Below, one piece after another: positions 16,420 to 24,895 of a stretch of DNA of 64,000 nucleotides (position 1 is its first letter; every line of letters begins with the position of its first letter). Both the position numbers and the translations under genes were made by a program. The stretch is from Nodosilinea sp. LEGE 06152 (GTDB lineage Bacteria > Cyanobacteriota > Cyanobacteriia > Phormidesmidales > Phormidesmidaceae). The stretch spans positions 24,477 to 88,476 of the forward strand of contig NZ_JADEWR010000027.1 in the NCBI RefSeq assembly GCF_015207525.1, given 5' to 3'. A model generated the notes under the pieces. It saw nothing but the letters and a program-made list of their open reading frames with translations, did no database searches and was not told the DNA's origin.

Positions 16420-17385
16420 TCAGGACGCAGCGCTGATCAATTCCTCGCTTTTTGCCCAAAGCTGCTTAGCCTTGTTAGCGTCGAGCGCATACGACCTGAC
16501 ACCGTCGGCAAACGGATTGGGCGTGTCATTAATCGGCGCGATCGCGCAATCTTCGAGATAATGTCCACCGATTTCGTCTTTATTCGCCACGACTGCTGCC
16601 CAGACCGATGTCGCGGCTGCCTGCGGGATTTCTTTCAACTCTTTCGGCGGCAGACCCGCTTCGGTGCGCGCTGCGTCAACGGTCTGCAAAAGCCCCTGCA
16701 ACTCCTCTGGCGAGAAATGGCGGGGTAGGTCCGTGAGACTGTTTCCGGGCATCACCGAAGCAGCCCGAATGCCGCGATCGCGATGCCGCCTGTCAAACTC
16801 CACAGCGAACAGAGAATTGGCGGTTTTCGATCGGCTATAAGCGACCCATGGATCGTATGCCTGCTGCTCAAAATTTGGATCGTCCAAGTCGATATCGGCA
16901 CCGCGATGTGAGAGCGACGACAGGACTACCAGCCGTCCATTATCGACGAGCAGCGACTCGATCCCATTGATCAGGGCGAAGTGGCCAAGATGGTTGGTTC
17001 CGAACTGGACTTCAAAGCCATCGATCGTCCGACCGAACGGAGTTGCCATAACGCCAGCGTTGGCAACGATAGCATCGAACGGTTGACCGTCAGCCAACAG
17101 TTTATCCGCACAGGCACGAATGCTTTGCAAGGATGCCAGATCGAGATTGATCAACTCCAGGCTGCCGCCCTGCGACGCGGCATCACGAACCGATGCAGTG
17201 GCTGGCTCAGCTTTAGCGAGGTTCCTGACCGCGCCGACGACGCTAGCGCCGTGAGAGACCAGTGAGCGGGCGGTTTCAAGCCCAATGCCTGATGATGCAC
17301 CCGTAATGAGAAATCGCTTTCCCTTGAGATTAATGCCCGTAAGCACCTCGTCGGCGGTCGATTTTGCACCAAATTTTTCAGCCAT
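16420..17385 (-). CDS. SDR oxidoreductase, retinol-dehydrogenase/WWOX-like
   Basis: 321 residues from ATG 17385, preceded by AAAGGAAAAG. Motifs: ITGASSGIGLETAR, ANAGVMATPFG, FGTNHLGHF, SSLSHRGADID, YSRSKTANSLF (catalytic Tyr/Lys) and ASVMPGNSLTDLPRH. This is the SDR branch with an NxxG and long C-terminal region found in protochlorophyllide-reductase-like and retinol-dehydrogenase-like enzymes. Substrate unknown. Higher GC than the neighbouring SDR triplet, so it has a different origin. Confidence 0.88.
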   Translation of the reverse strand: MAEKFGAKSTADEVLTGINLKGKRFLITGASSGIGLETARSLVSHGASVVGAVRNLAKAEPATASVRDAASQGGSLELINLDLASLQSIRACADKLLADGQPFDAIVANAGVMATPFGRTIDGFEVQFGTNHLGHFALINGIESLLVDNGRLVVLSSLSHRGADIDLDDPNFEQQAYDPWVAYSRSKTANSLFAVEFDRRHRDRGIRAASVMPGNSLTDLPRHFSPEELQGLLQTVDAARTEAGLPPKELKEIPQAAATSVWAAVVANKDEIGGHYLEDCAIAPINDTPNPFADGVRSYALDANKAKQLWAKSEELISAAS

Positions 17386-17432
17386 TTCTTTTCCTTTCGT
17401 TAATTGTGAATGTAAAAGTTTTGATCTTTCGC

Positions 17433-17510
17433 CTACCCTACGATCAGCGTTCTTAAACCGCGACAACCACCCGTTACCAGTGCAACTTTGCCTGCAAGTA
17501 TTGTCGTCAT
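17433..17510 (-). pseudogene. SDR N-terminal remnant
   Basis: 25 codons from an ATG read MTTILAGKVALVTGGCRGLR and then stop. This is the SDR cofactor-binding start with nothing behind it, a head-only relic between two full SDR genes. Confidence 0.7.
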
Positions 17511-17655
17511 GATGGACTCATTTAGATGTATTACTGCTCAATCAAACACTGCGTACTACCTGGATACTCTTGAGGAACCAACGGTATGGAGAGTGATCGA
17601 GCGGATGATGCAGGTCGATCGCCACTTGGCCGCAACATTTTGCACTGCCGATCGA

Positions 17656-18411
17656 CTACTGCGCTACATACCCACCATCTACCATCAACGTTTCACCTGT
17701 TACGAACGATGCCAGATCAGATGATAAGAACAGGACTACATTTGCAACTTCAAGCGGTGTTCCAATTCGTCCGATCGGGTGAAGTCCTGTTACGTAAGCT
17801 TTGGCTTCATCCTGTCCACCTGTCGCTGCTTCAAACATATCTGTTTCGATGGCTGCTGGTGCAACGACATTGATGCGAATACCCGCTTTGGCATACTGGA
17901 GCGCAGCAGCTTTTGTTAAGCCTACTACTGCATGTTTACTCGCGGTGTAAAGGAGTTGGCTAGGAACGGCAACGACTCCAGCCCCAGATGATGTATTGAC
18001 GATCGCACCACTTCCCTGTTTCAACATTTGAGCAATTTCATACTTCATCGACAACCAAACGCCTTTGACATTGACGTTCATAATGCGATCGTATTCCGCT
18101 TCTGTTTGCTCAGTCAATGAGGGATTTTCGCCGACTGTTCCTGCATTGTTAAAGGCAATATCTAATCGACCAAAAACGCCAACCGCTTTATCAACCATTG
18201 CTTCAACATCGACTTCCTTCGTGACATCTGCTTGCACATAAATCGCCTCTCCGCCAGCTTCCTTGATCAATCGAACCGTTTCTTCCCCTTCATCCATTCG
18301 ACGGCCAACAACAACAACCTTTGCTTGTTGTTGGGCATAAGCGATCGCCGTTGCTCTGCCAATGCCCGATGTTCCTCCGGTCACTAAAGCAACCTTGTCT
18401 TTCAGCATCAT
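17656..18411 (-). CDS. SDR-family NAD(P)-dependent oxidoreductase (copy 3)
   Basis: 251 residues, very close to copies at 6079 and 14845. Cofactor motif TGGTSGIG (11-18), FNNAG, SSGAGVVAVPSQLLYTASK with Ser/Tyr/Lys, and FVTGETLMVDGGY at the end. The sequence just past its stop also matches that past copy 2, so the duplication included flanking DNA. A ribosome-like GAGGTAA precedes ATG 18411. Confidence 0.9.
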   Translation of the reverse strand: MMLKDKVALVTGGTSGIGRATAIAYAQQQAKVVVVGRRMDEGEETVRLIKEAGGEAIYVQADVTKEVDVEAMVDKAVGVFGRLDIAFNNAGTVGENPSLTEQTEAEYDRIMNVNVKGVWLSMKYEIAQMLKQGSGAIVNTSSGAGVVAVPSQLLYTASKHAVVGLTKAAALQYAKAGIRINVVAPAAIETDMFEAATGGQDEAKAYVTGLHPIGRIGTPLEVANVVLFLSSDLASFVTGETLMVDGGYVAQ

Positions 18412-18471
18412 AGTAGTTACCTCTTGTTGTGAATGGTTATGTTACTTTGTCAAAAACTTAATAAGCAATAC

Positions 18472-18487
18472 GTGTAGGAGCCAGCAA
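18472..18487. repeat. 16 bp inverted repeat, left arm
   Basis: GTGTAGGAGCCAGCAA, perfectly complementary to 19381-19396. The pair encloses the flavodoxin-like reductase gene and an OYE fragment. Confidence 0.6.
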
Positions 18488-18568
18488 TAAGAAGCACCTC
18501 CCACAACCAGGATGAGTACGATCCTGGCTGTGTGCCCCATAAATTCAGTCTCGCCAGTTCCATGCCGA

Positions 18569-19237
18569 TCAATACTGACCTACGGCGATCGGCAACTCAC
18601 GTTCAATGGTTCGCAATCGTTGCGAAAAATCATTCAAGATACGTTGACGAACTGCATCTGTTTGGCGAACGGGGGCATAAACAATCTGCGGAGCAAGAAC
18701 GTCAAAACCAACGAATTGCAGCATCCCTCGCTGAATTGGGCGCAGAATAGCATGGATATCACCGTTCAAACCGCCCGCAAGATAGTCTTCTTCTGTGCTA
18801 CCTGTGGTCAACGAGAGCATTGCTTGCTTACCTCGAAATCTGCCCGTTTCATAAATATGTTCATTACCGTAAACACGCCCCATAACAAAGACGCGATCGA
18901 CCCATCCCTTCAAAATTGCAGGGACACTGAACCACCACAAGGGGAATTGCCAAATCATCAGATCGCACCATTCCAGTTTTTGGATCTCAGCCTCAATTTC
19001 TGGAATGAATCCTCCAACTTCAATTGCATACATCTCTTCAAGTTGCTGCTTAAAGTAGTCAGGATCTTTGACAGACGTAAAGTTGCGGCGATCGGATGCA
19101 GGGTCAAATCTCATGGTATGGAGATTTGAATATTGAACGTCATGCCCAGAGTCTTTGAACGTGTCAATTGCTGTCTGAAACATTGCTCCGTTAAAGCTTT
19201 TCGACTCTGGGTGTGCAAGAACAATCAAAACCTTCAT
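18569..19237 (-). CDS. NAD(P)H-dependent oxidoreductase, flavodoxin-like fold (MdaB/KefF type)
   Basis: 222 residues. KVLIVLAHPESKSFNGAMF is the FMN/FAD phosphate loop, WQFPLWWFSVPAILKGWVDRVF the flavin-ring segment and LTTGSTEEDY a further NQO-like feature. These enzymes are two-electron quinone reductases that protect against redox cycling. The gene is on the minus strand among other detoxification genes and is bracketed by a perfect 16 bp inverted repeat. Confidence 0.88.
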   Translation of the reverse strand: MKVLIVLAHPESKSFNGAMFQTAIDTFKDSGHDVQYSNLHTMRFDPASDRRNFTSVKDPDYFKQQLEEMYAIEVGGFIPEIEAEIQKLEWCDLMIWQFPLWWFSVPAILKGWVDRVFVMGRVYGNEHIYETGRFRGKQAMLSLTTGSTEEDYLAGGLNGDIHAILRPIQRGMLQFVGFDVLAPQIVYAPVRQTDAVRQRILNDFSQRLRTIERELPIAVGQY

Positions 19238-19262
19238 GTGAGTTATCTCGTTTTCTAAGTTT

Positions 19263-19350
19263 CTAAACTTTTGCTAGGGCTGGATAATCCAGATAGCCTT
19301 TTTCACCACGGGTATAGAACGTAGCTGGGCCAGGCGAGTTGCGATCCTGG
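19263..19350 (-). pseudogene. Old-yellow-enzyme C-terminal remnant
   Basis: The minus strand reads PATFYTRGEKGYLDYPALAK and V then stops. It is the tail of an alkene reductase (compare DTFYGGGAEGYIDYPALVEV of the gene at 46960). Confidence 0.75.
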
Positions 19351-19380
19351 TTGCAAAACGGCGGGTTTAGGCGTTGATAT

Positions 19381-19396
19381 TTGCTGGCTCCTACAC
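19381..19396. repeat. 16 bp inverted repeat, right arm
   Basis: TTGCTGGCTCCTACAC, the exact reverse complement of 18472-18487. Confidence 0.6.
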
Positions 19397-19978
19397 TTAG
19401 TCGCGATCGATTAGTGTGTTTGAAGGCAAGTTGGGATCGATTACCTTACGCGCACTGTCAACGCCCACGACGGGAAGTGTACTCGGATCGAGCAAGCCGA
19501 CTTGAACCAATACACTTGCCTGATCCCAGTAAATGTGTTGGTGGACTATTTTGCCGTCACGAAACCGAATAATCGCAACTACTGGCACTTCCACCCGTTT
19601 TTCGGTGGGAGCAACGCCAGGTAGCATCCAGTCAATCTGGATCGTATGAGTGAACTTAGCCACCATTTCATCCACGAGTTGATCTGTCCCGATCGTGCGC
19701 GAGATTGGGGTCAATTCCATGTCCGGCGGCATCTGTGGAATGAGGTATTTGGAGTAAAACTCGCGCAGTGCTGGTTTCCCGACTCCCCCAATCAGTACCG
19801 GGATGTGGTTAACGTAAGCATCTTCAACCATCATAGCGAGGGCATCTTCAGTACTGTGAGTGCCAAACTCGTACTGTAAATGCTCTTCCCAAAGTGTTTG
19901 CAAAGACTCCTGGGCTGGTGTCAACTTGGTAGTTGCTTGTAAATTTGCTTGTCCGTCTACAGTTTTCTCTTTGACCAT
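19397..19978 (-). CDS. SnoaL-like ester-cyclase-type protein
   Basis: 193 residues. After a polar leader, an NTF2-like domain covers about residues 22-150: LWEEHLQYEFGTHSTEDALAM, YVNHIPVLIGGVGKPALREF, FTHTIQIDWMLPG and IRFRDGKIVHQHIYWDQAS. The pattern matches carboxymethylcellulase-unrelated SnoaL polyketide-cyclase-like proteins often found with SDRs. Catalysis unproven. ATG 19978 is preceded by CAGGAG. Copy 3 of the conserved upstream element ends 41 bp before the start. Confidence 0.75.
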   Translation of the reverse strand: MVKEKTVDGQANLQATTKLTPAQESLQTLWEEHLQYEFGTHSTEDALAMMVEDAYVNHIPVLIGGVGKPALREFYSKYLIPQMPPDMELTPISRTIGTDQLVDEMVAKFTHTIQIDWMLPGVAPTEKRVEVPVVAIIRFRDGKIVHQHIYWDQASVLVQVGLLDPSTLPVVGVDSARKVIDPNLPSNTLIDRD

Positions 19979-20018
19979 GATTAAATACTCCTGGTTTTAT
20001 TTATCTAAAGTGCCTTGA

Positions 20019-20054
20019 ATTCCAATGCTTGACTGCTTTCAGATTCTTAAAATG
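20019..20054 (-). promoter_or_regulatory. Conserved upstream element, copy 3
   Basis: Minus-strand TTAAGAATCTGAAAGC, then TTGGAA, 41 bp upstream of the SnoaL-like gene at 19978. Confidence 0.5.
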
Positions 20055-20089
20055 ATTTGTCAGTTTCTTGTGGTGTTAGTGAACTTGTT

Positions 20090-20296
20090 TCAATGGACGT
20101 ATAAGCATTCAGCGTCTGTTTCGCGAATTGGTTTGGCGGTTTTTTCACCTTCTGCGTCGCGTCTACCGGAGAACACGTCTTTTGCTTCAGCAGCACCGAG
20201 CGCGCGCTGCTTCGCTGATACCGTAAGGGTTGCAGTTGCACGACCAATTCCTGAAGTTCCACCAGTGACTAACGCCACTTTATCTTGAAATATCAT
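20090..20296 (-). pseudogene. SDR remnant, internally collapsed
   Basis: Starts like the SDR triplet (MIFQDKVALVTGGTSGIGRA) then loses register and resumes with GRRDAEGEKTAKPIRETDAE, which corresponds to GRRMDEGEETVRLIKEAGGE. It ends after 68 codons, so the catalytic half is gone. Confidence 0.75.
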
Positions 20297-20346
20297 TGTG
20301 CTTTTCCTAGCATTAATTTTGTTGCATTGATCTGAAGTGTACTAAG

Positions 20347-20381
20347 CTCCAATGCTTAATTTCTTTCAGATTCTTAGGGTG
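20347..20381 (-). promoter_or_regulatory. Conserved upstream element, copy 4
   Basis: Minus-strand CACCCTAAGAATCTGAAAG then TTGGAG, 51 bp upstream of the SDR remnant start at 20296. Confidence 0.5.
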
Positions 20382-20418
20382 AAGAGCAAGTTCGTTTCAG
20401 GATCTTCTGATTTAGACA

Positions 20419-20796
20419 CTAACGTTCAGAATTCATTTGCCATGTAATCACAATGATTTCTACAAACAGTAAGACAGCTATTAGCCGTGAAAGCGCTTGT
20501 AAAATGGCTTCCATCGTCCAGTTCTGACTCTGAACTTCCCAGATCATCCAAACAATATTGAACCCAATCACCAACCAGGGTAAAATTACCGCTGAATTCC
20601 GTCCGCGATAGAGGCGGATCGTCGTCTCGCGCCAAAATGGGAAAGTGCTGAGGAGACAAGAAATGTAGGAAGCTCCTGCACTGATGAATAAGCTAGTTTG
20701 AAGACCCGAGGGCAGATTTGGGTATCCAAGCGCGATCGCCGTCAGACAAACTCCGAGCGCCAGATACAGGAAGGTAAACAAGGTAAAACGTTTCAT
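20419..20796 (-). CDS. Small membrane protein, unknown function
   Basis: 125 residues from MKRFTLFTF; an in-frame extension to 20850 would overlap the next gene and lacks support. Four hydrophobic segments (about 6-24, 34-51, 66-82, 93-115) suggest an integral membrane protein with a Trp-rich third segment (WLVIGFNIVWMIWEV). No family recognised. It follows the small conserved gene at 20814 by 17 bp, a possible operon. Confidence 0.6.
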   Translation of the reverse strand: MKRFTLFTFLYLALGVCLTAIALGYPNLPSGLQTSLFISAGASYISCLLSTFPFWRETTIRLYRGRNSAVILPWLVIGFNIVWMIWEVQSQNWTMEAILQALSRLIAVLLFVEIIVITWQMNSER

Positions 20797-20813
20797 TCTT
20801 TCTCCAATAGAGC

Positions 20814-21101
20814 TTATTCTCTGTACCAGACACGTACACATTGAAAGCAATTGATCGTAACGCCTTGACTGATTGTCACTGGGTGGGAACTATTACTGAC
20901 CGTCAATCCGTAGTCGCCATTCCTTGTGCCTTCTATCCGATCGGGTAAAACGACAGTTTCAACATTGATCACCTGTATCGTTGTACTTTCGATCCACCGA
21001 TTGATAGCACTCACAACCTCAGAGAAGGATTCATAATCAGAAGCTCCGCCGAAGGGTCCCCGTTCAGTAATGCGAGGCACAAAATCTTTGTACTGAATCA
21101 T
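20814..21101 (-). CDS. Conserved hypothetical protein, 95 residues
   Basis: No named domain recognised. MIQYKDFVPRITERGPFGG, then an amphipathic helix (ESFSEVVSAINRWIES), a beta-like stretch INVETVVLPD and a C-terminal FQCVRVWYRE. I recall similar short proteins in other cyanobacteria ending in a VRVWY motif, but cannot assign a role. It follows the 21114 gene by 12 bp and precedes the 20419 membrane protein. Confidence 0.6.
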   Translation of the reverse strand: MIQYKDFVPRITERGPFGGASDYESFSEVVSAINRWIESTTIQVINVETVVLPDRIEGTRNGDYGLTVSNSSHPVTISQGVTINCFQCVRVWYRE

Positions 21102-21113
21102 TTTTCCACCACC

Positions 21114-22151
21114 TTAAAACTGTAGAGTTGGCTTAGAGTCTCCGTGGATAGTCGCTCCCGCCCTGCGGAGTTCATTCAAAAACCATTCGGTATCCGAGAG
21201 CAGTTCGGGTAGGTAAAGTCCAGGGCGGGCAGGAGCGCGGTCGTTCAGTCCTAATACCGACACGAGAGAAAGAACGACGCTCAGACCCGTTAGTGAGGCT
21301 GCGCCATACTTGAACTCCAGCATCGATCGCGAACGCTGCGTTCGACCATCGACTTCGCCCTCAATTTCGACGACGATCTCGGTCGCGGCCTCACCGCCCC
21401 GGTGGCGACTGGATGATTTGTCAGTCACTAGGTCGAAACGTACATTTGGTGCCCCAGTGGCAGCATGGAGGCTAGCGATATCGAACGTGGAAAATGCGGT
21501 GGCATCAAGTGAGCGACCGTCAATTGATTCGATCTTGCCCTTTGCTGCGTCGCCGGACAGCCATACGCGCCGCCCACCCTCGAATACCATTGCGGAGGGA
21601 GCAGCCCCGTGTACCCGTTCCATATCTTCGAGCGATGCTGGACCTGCTGGATCATTCTCGTCGAGAATTGCTCCGATCTGGATGGAGTGAATAACCTCGA
21701 AGCCTTTGACACTGTTGAGTGCCAGAAACACAGCCGCACCAGCCATCCAGTGACTGGCGAGCACGACGGGTGCTGCGGCCGCACGATGCGCGAACATCGC
21801 CAACTCAGGTCCGATTTCGGTGAGGGCAGCGTTGATGTTCAGGTAAGGGATGCCCAAATCCTGCGCGTAGCTCAATCCTTTGAGCCCGGCTTCGGGAGCC
21901 AACATGACCACAGCAGCTACTGTGACATCATCACCGAGACCCAAGTGGGGCTTATCGAGATCTATGGCAACGGCTTCGGCAGTGCCCACTTCCTGGGCGA
22001 CTTCACCTGCCGATTGCAGGTTCCGTCCTCCGACGAGCACTCGAACGCTGGGGTGGCTCTCGCGGAACCACCTGACGGCATTGCGCCCCACGAAGCCCGA
22101 TCCTCCGGCAAAAAGTACCTGTCCTAAAGCCACCTGATTCTCAAGTATCAT
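21114..22151 (-). CDS. Saccharopine-dehydrogenase-like NAD(P)-binding protein with SDR-type leader
   Basis: 345 residues. The Rossmann start VLFAGGSGFVGRNAVRWF, a GGRNLQSA segment and the conserved long C-terminal domain mark a saccharopine dehydrogenase/trans-acting reductase-like NAD(P)-binding protein. Its first nine residues, MILENQVAL, copy the leader of the SDR genes (MILQDKVAL), after which the frame jumps to the unrelated domain. The GC-rich body contrasts with the AT-richer leader. Copy 5 of the upstream element lies 52 bp before the start. Substrate unknown. Confidence 0.75.
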   Translation of the reverse strand: MILENQVALGQVLFAGGSGFVGRNAVRWFRESHPSVRVLVGGRNLQSAGEVAQEVGTAEAVAIDLDKPHLGLGDDVTVAAVVMLAPEAGLKGLSYAQDLGIPYLNINAALTEIGPELAMFAHRAAAAPVVLASHWMAGAAVFLALNSVKGFEVIHSIQIGAILDENDPAGPASLEDMERVHGAAPSAMVFEGGRRVWLSGDAAKGKIESIDGRSLDATAFSTFDIASLHAATGAPNVRFDLVTDKSSSRHRGGEAATEIVVEIEGEVDGRTQRSRSMLEFKYGAASLTGLSVVLSLVSVLGLNDRAPARPGLYLPELLSDTEWFLNELRRAGATIHGDSKPTLQF

Positions 22152-22202
22152 GATTTTTACCTCTTGTTATGAAACCAGTTTCATTTACTTGAGTGTGATG
22201 AC

Positions 22203-22237
22203 TTCCAACACTCAGTTTCTTTCGGATTCTGATGGCG
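22203..22237 (-). promoter_or_regulatory. Conserved upstream element, copy 5
   Basis: Minus-strand CAGAATCCGAAAGAAA then TTGGAAG, 52 bp upstream of the 22151 start. The most diverged copy. Confidence 0.4.
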
Positions 22238-22346
22238 CTTCTTTCAGCAATAGTGAATCTGTGTCGGGGTCATTTCAGCAAATCGCTTAGAAACCACCTA
22301 TTCAGAACTGCGATCGCAATAAAGATATCTGAAGGCAAATCGCGAT

Positions 22347-22455
22347 TTAGCCTGCTGTACGTCCACCATCGATCGCGCTTGGGTTGCCCAGTGATATAGC
22401 TAGCAGCATCAGAGCAGAGAAACACAACCGCTTGAGCAATTTTCGTTGAGTTTAC
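22347..22455 (-). pseudogene. SDR C-terminal remnant with frameshift
   Basis: Minus-strand TKIAQAVVFLCSDAASYITG then, one base off, AIDGGRTAG and a stop. This is the end of a different SDR subfamily from the triplet. Confidence 0.7.
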
Positions 22456-22501
22456 GGGTTGTTTACTACTCGCTAATTACAGGTTTCATATACAAGCGTG
22501 T

Positions 22502-22704
22502 CTACTTGATCTGATCCGCTTGTACACCAACAATACTCACGCCGCGCATACCAAACTGCGTACCATTACGATGGGTGCCGAACCAGTACCACTCAGCCCA
22601 AGCCGTGTCACTCTCTACTACTGAACGAAGCAACTCTGAGTGAAAGTCTGGAATGGTTCGTATCTGTTGAAACGGGTGCAGTGAGTCTTCTGTCGATTCA
22701 TGAT
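22502..22704 (-). pseudogene. SnoaL-like / ester-cyclase fragment without start
   Basis: About 67 codons in one open minus-strand frame: DFHSELLRSVVESDTAWAEW, YWFGTHRNGTQFGMRGVSIV and a stop after GVQADQIK. The W-x-G-T-H-x-x-G-T pattern is typical of SnoaL-like cyclases. There is no start codon and the C-terminus is cut. Confidence 0.65.
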
Positions 22705-22716
22705 TTGGAAAGGAGG

Positions 22717-23577
22717 CTAACCCACACTCGCTTTTACTTCTTCAAACGCTGTATTCATCGACACGTCTTTCCATGCCTCTAATTCAGCTTTCATCGATTC
22801 AAGTTTTTGAGTAATTAAATTCACCGAATCTTCGCCTAATGCTAAGCGCAAGGGTGGATTGTCACTCTCAACCACTTGAATCATTGCTGCTGCTGCCTTC
22901 GCCGGATCATTAGGTTGTTTGCCATCCCTTTCCTGAAGCCGTTGGACGATTTTGCCGCTTGTTTGAGCATAATCATCAATTTGATGGGGTAGTGTGGAAA
23001 GCGCTCGACTACTAAAATTCGTTCGAGAGGAGCCAGGCTCAATAATTGTGACTTTAATCCCTAAGGGCTTCACTTCTTGTGCCAGCGCTTCAGAAATTGC
23101 TTCTAAAGCAAACTTTGTTGCACTATAGATTCCCACTCCTGCAAACGCGCTAATCCCATTCGCCGAAGAAACGTTGAGGATGTGACCACTTCGTTGTTCA
23201 CGCAGGGTTGGCAAAATTGCCCGAGTCACATTAATTGCACCAAATAGGTTCGTGTCGAACTGCCGTCTGATATCATTGTCGTTCACTTCTTCTATTGCGC
23301 CTACTGTACCGTAACCCGCATTGTTGACGAGTACATCAATGCGATTGTAAGCGTTCAATGCAGCTTCTACAGCTTGCTGAATCGATTGAGCATTAGTGAC
23401 ATCAAGCGCGATCGTCGTGACCCGATCCGGATAGCGATCGCTCAGTTCTTTTAATTGTTCAGGCTGACGGGCAGTTGCAACTAAATGATATCCACGCTCT
23501 AGCACGGCTTGCGCCAAAGCACGCCCCAATCCCGTGGAACTGCCAGTAATCAACCAAACTTTATCAGTATTGTTCAT
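22717..23577 (-). CDS. SDR-family oxidoreductase, divergent branch
   Basis: 286 residues. ITGSSTGLGRALAQAV, VNNAGYGTVGAIEEV, NVSSANGISAFAGVGIYSAT with YSATK as catalytic motif, then IEPGSSRTNF. The extended C-terminal region with LRLALGEDSVNLITQKLE is typical of SDRs annotated as oxidoreductase/short-chain dehydrogenase with 280-residue length. NADP preference suggested by ARQPEQL. It lies directly downstream of the only intact AraC gene here (67 bp), so it is that regulator's probable target. Confidence 0.88.
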   Translation of the reverse strand: MNNTDKVWLITGSSTGLGRALAQAVLERGYHLVATARQPEQLKELSDRYPDRVTTIALDVTNAQSIQQAVEAALNAYNRIDVLVNNAGYGTVGAIEEVNDNDIRRQFDTNLFGAINVTRAILPTLREQRSGHILNVSSANGISAFAGVGIYSATKFALEAISEALAQEVKPLGIKVTIIEPGSSRTNFSSRALSTLPHQIDDYAQTSGKIVQRLQERDGKQPNDPAKAAAAMIQVVESDNPPLRLALGEDSVNLITQKLESMKAELEAWKDVSMNTAFEEVKASVG

Positions 23578-23644
23578 TTGCTTCTTTTCCGTTGATAACT
23601 TGTAATCTAGATCTACACCGCTCTAAACTATGGTCTATTGGAGG

Positions 23645-24001
23645 TTAGCGAATCTGTTTTGGGGTCATTCCCGTAATGCGCTTGAATTGTTGGGTCAGAT
23701 GGCTTTGGCTGGAGAAGCCGACTTGTAGAGCAATGTCTGCGATCGCAAAATCCGTCTTCTTCAACATTACTTTTGCTCGTTCCACGCGCTGTTTAATCAC
23801 GTACTGATGGGGCGAAATTCCCATTGTTTGTTTAAACAAACTCGCAAAATAAGTCGAACTAACGTTGATCACTTCTGCAAGTTCAGCCAGTGATAATTCT
23901 CGATCGAGATGGGTCTGAATGTAGTCAAGTACTTGCTGCAATCGGGTGTGCGTTAAGCCTTTATAATTGGCTTCGATAGTTGGCGTTGTAGTTGTTATCA
24001 T
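23645..24001 (-). CDS. AraC-family regulator consisting of the DNA-binding domain only
   Basis: 118 residues covering the two helix-turn-helix motifs: LDRELSLAELAEVINVSSTY for the first, and IADIALQVGFSSQSHLTQQF for the second, ending GMTPKQIR. No sensor domain is present. Two decayed relatives (7795, 14350) also start near the same residues, so the short form may be natural in this island. HIP1 GCGATCGC overlaps codons for AIAD at 23739-23746, the exact site split by repeats in the pseudogenes. Located between a DsbA-like gene and an SDR gene. Confidence 0.82.
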   Translation of the reverse strand: MITTTTPTIEANYKGLTHTRLQQVLDYIQTHLDRELSLAELAEVINVSSTYFASLFKQTMGISPHQYVIKQRVERAKVMLKKTDFAIADIALQVGFSSQSHLTQQFKRITGMTPKQIR

Positions 24002-24119
24002 GGTTCAAAAAATGGCAAGCTATTAAACAAAACAGGCAAAAACTAGCGATCGCGCATTCGATCGCTGACTAGCACTAACCAACAAGTCAGATATAAATTG
24101 GGATTAGGGATCGGGGAGC

Positions 24120-24677
24120 TTAACGACTTGCAGCAATCATGGCCGCCATCAACTCCGTCGTGTTCCAGTGCCCGGTATACCGAATTCCATTGATAAATAG
24201 GGCTGGGGCAGTCGTTACTCCGCTCTGTATTCCGCCTTCAATGTCTTCATTGATGCGATCGACATGCACTTGTTTGGACAACTCTTTGAGAAATTGAGGC
24301 ATGTCAAGCCCTAAATCATTGGCGTACTCGATCAGATAACCGTTCTCCAACCTTTGTTGATGGTCAAATAAAGTGTCGCTCATCAACCAAAACTTTCCTT
24401 GGGCGGCGGCGGCAACGGCGGCTTGGGCTGCTCGTTGAGCACGAGTATGAATCTGCGTTTGCGGAAAATGGCGGAAGATAAAACATAAATAATCTTTTCC
24501 AAAAGAAGTACTAAGCTCTCGTTGGATCGCTTTAATCAGCTTGTAAACGTCTGCACTTCTGGGGTCTTGATAGTCTCCGTACATGACCAGCACTACCTTG
24601 GCATTCAAAATACCTTGAATCCAATCTTGAGTTGAGGGTGGTACAAGTAAGGATCTGTAGCTAGGATCGTCGCTCAT
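24120..24677 (-). CDS. DsbA/thioredoxin-fold protein lacking the CxxC active site
   Basis: 185 residues with the DsbA-like layout: strand VVLVMYGDYQDP, long helical insert, and the cis-proline loop TTAPALFINGIRYTG. Where redox-active relatives carry C-P-x-C after the GDYQ segment, this protein has DPRS (residues 38-41), and no cysteine replaces it. It therefore cannot act as a thiol oxidoreductase by the usual route. It has no signal peptide. The long upstream region contains a 200 bp sequence repeated in inverted orientation at 32528. Confidence 0.75.
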   Translation of the reverse strand: MSDDPSYRSLLVPPSTQDWIQGILNAKVVLVMYGDYQDPRSADVYKLIKAIQRELSTSFGKDYLCFIFRHFPQTQIHTRAQRAAQAAVAAAAQGKFWLMSDTLFDHQQRLENGYLIEYANDLGLDMPQFLKELSKQVHVDRINEDIEGGIQSGVTTAPALFINGIRYTGHWNTTELMAAMIAASR

Positions 24678-24692
24678 CTTTTTACATTTACA

Positions 24693-24893
24693 TCAAGCAT
24701 CGAACCGTGCAATTTACTTGCTCGATTCATTTGCATGACTGTTTGCATAAATTCAATATAGGTGATCGCTCTCAAGCTGTCGCCTATAGCAAGTCAAATT
24801 TTTTGTAGTGCAAATTGATAGACTAACCGTGCCATCGTGAAGTAGAAGGCTGGCTCTAACTTAAGTTAGAATCCGAACTTGAACGAAAGTACA
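24693..24893. repeat. Inverted repeat A flanking the kinase/regulator locus
   Basis: About 200 bp, 88% identical by eye (roughly 24 mismatches) to the reverse complement of 32528-32728. It contains TCTAACTTAAGTTAGA at 24855-24870 and, on the minus strand, two ATGCAAA words 5 bp apart. It ends 3 bp from the response regulator stop. Confidence 0.9.
24855..24870. promoter_or_regulatory. Perfect 16 bp palindrome, candidate operator
   Basis: TCTAACTTAAGTTAGA is fully self-complementary and lies about 180 bp upstream of the DsbA-like gene start. An identical palindrome is conserved in the inverted copy at 32551 although the surrounding repeat has diverged. Confidence 0.55.
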
Positions 24894-24895
24894 TC

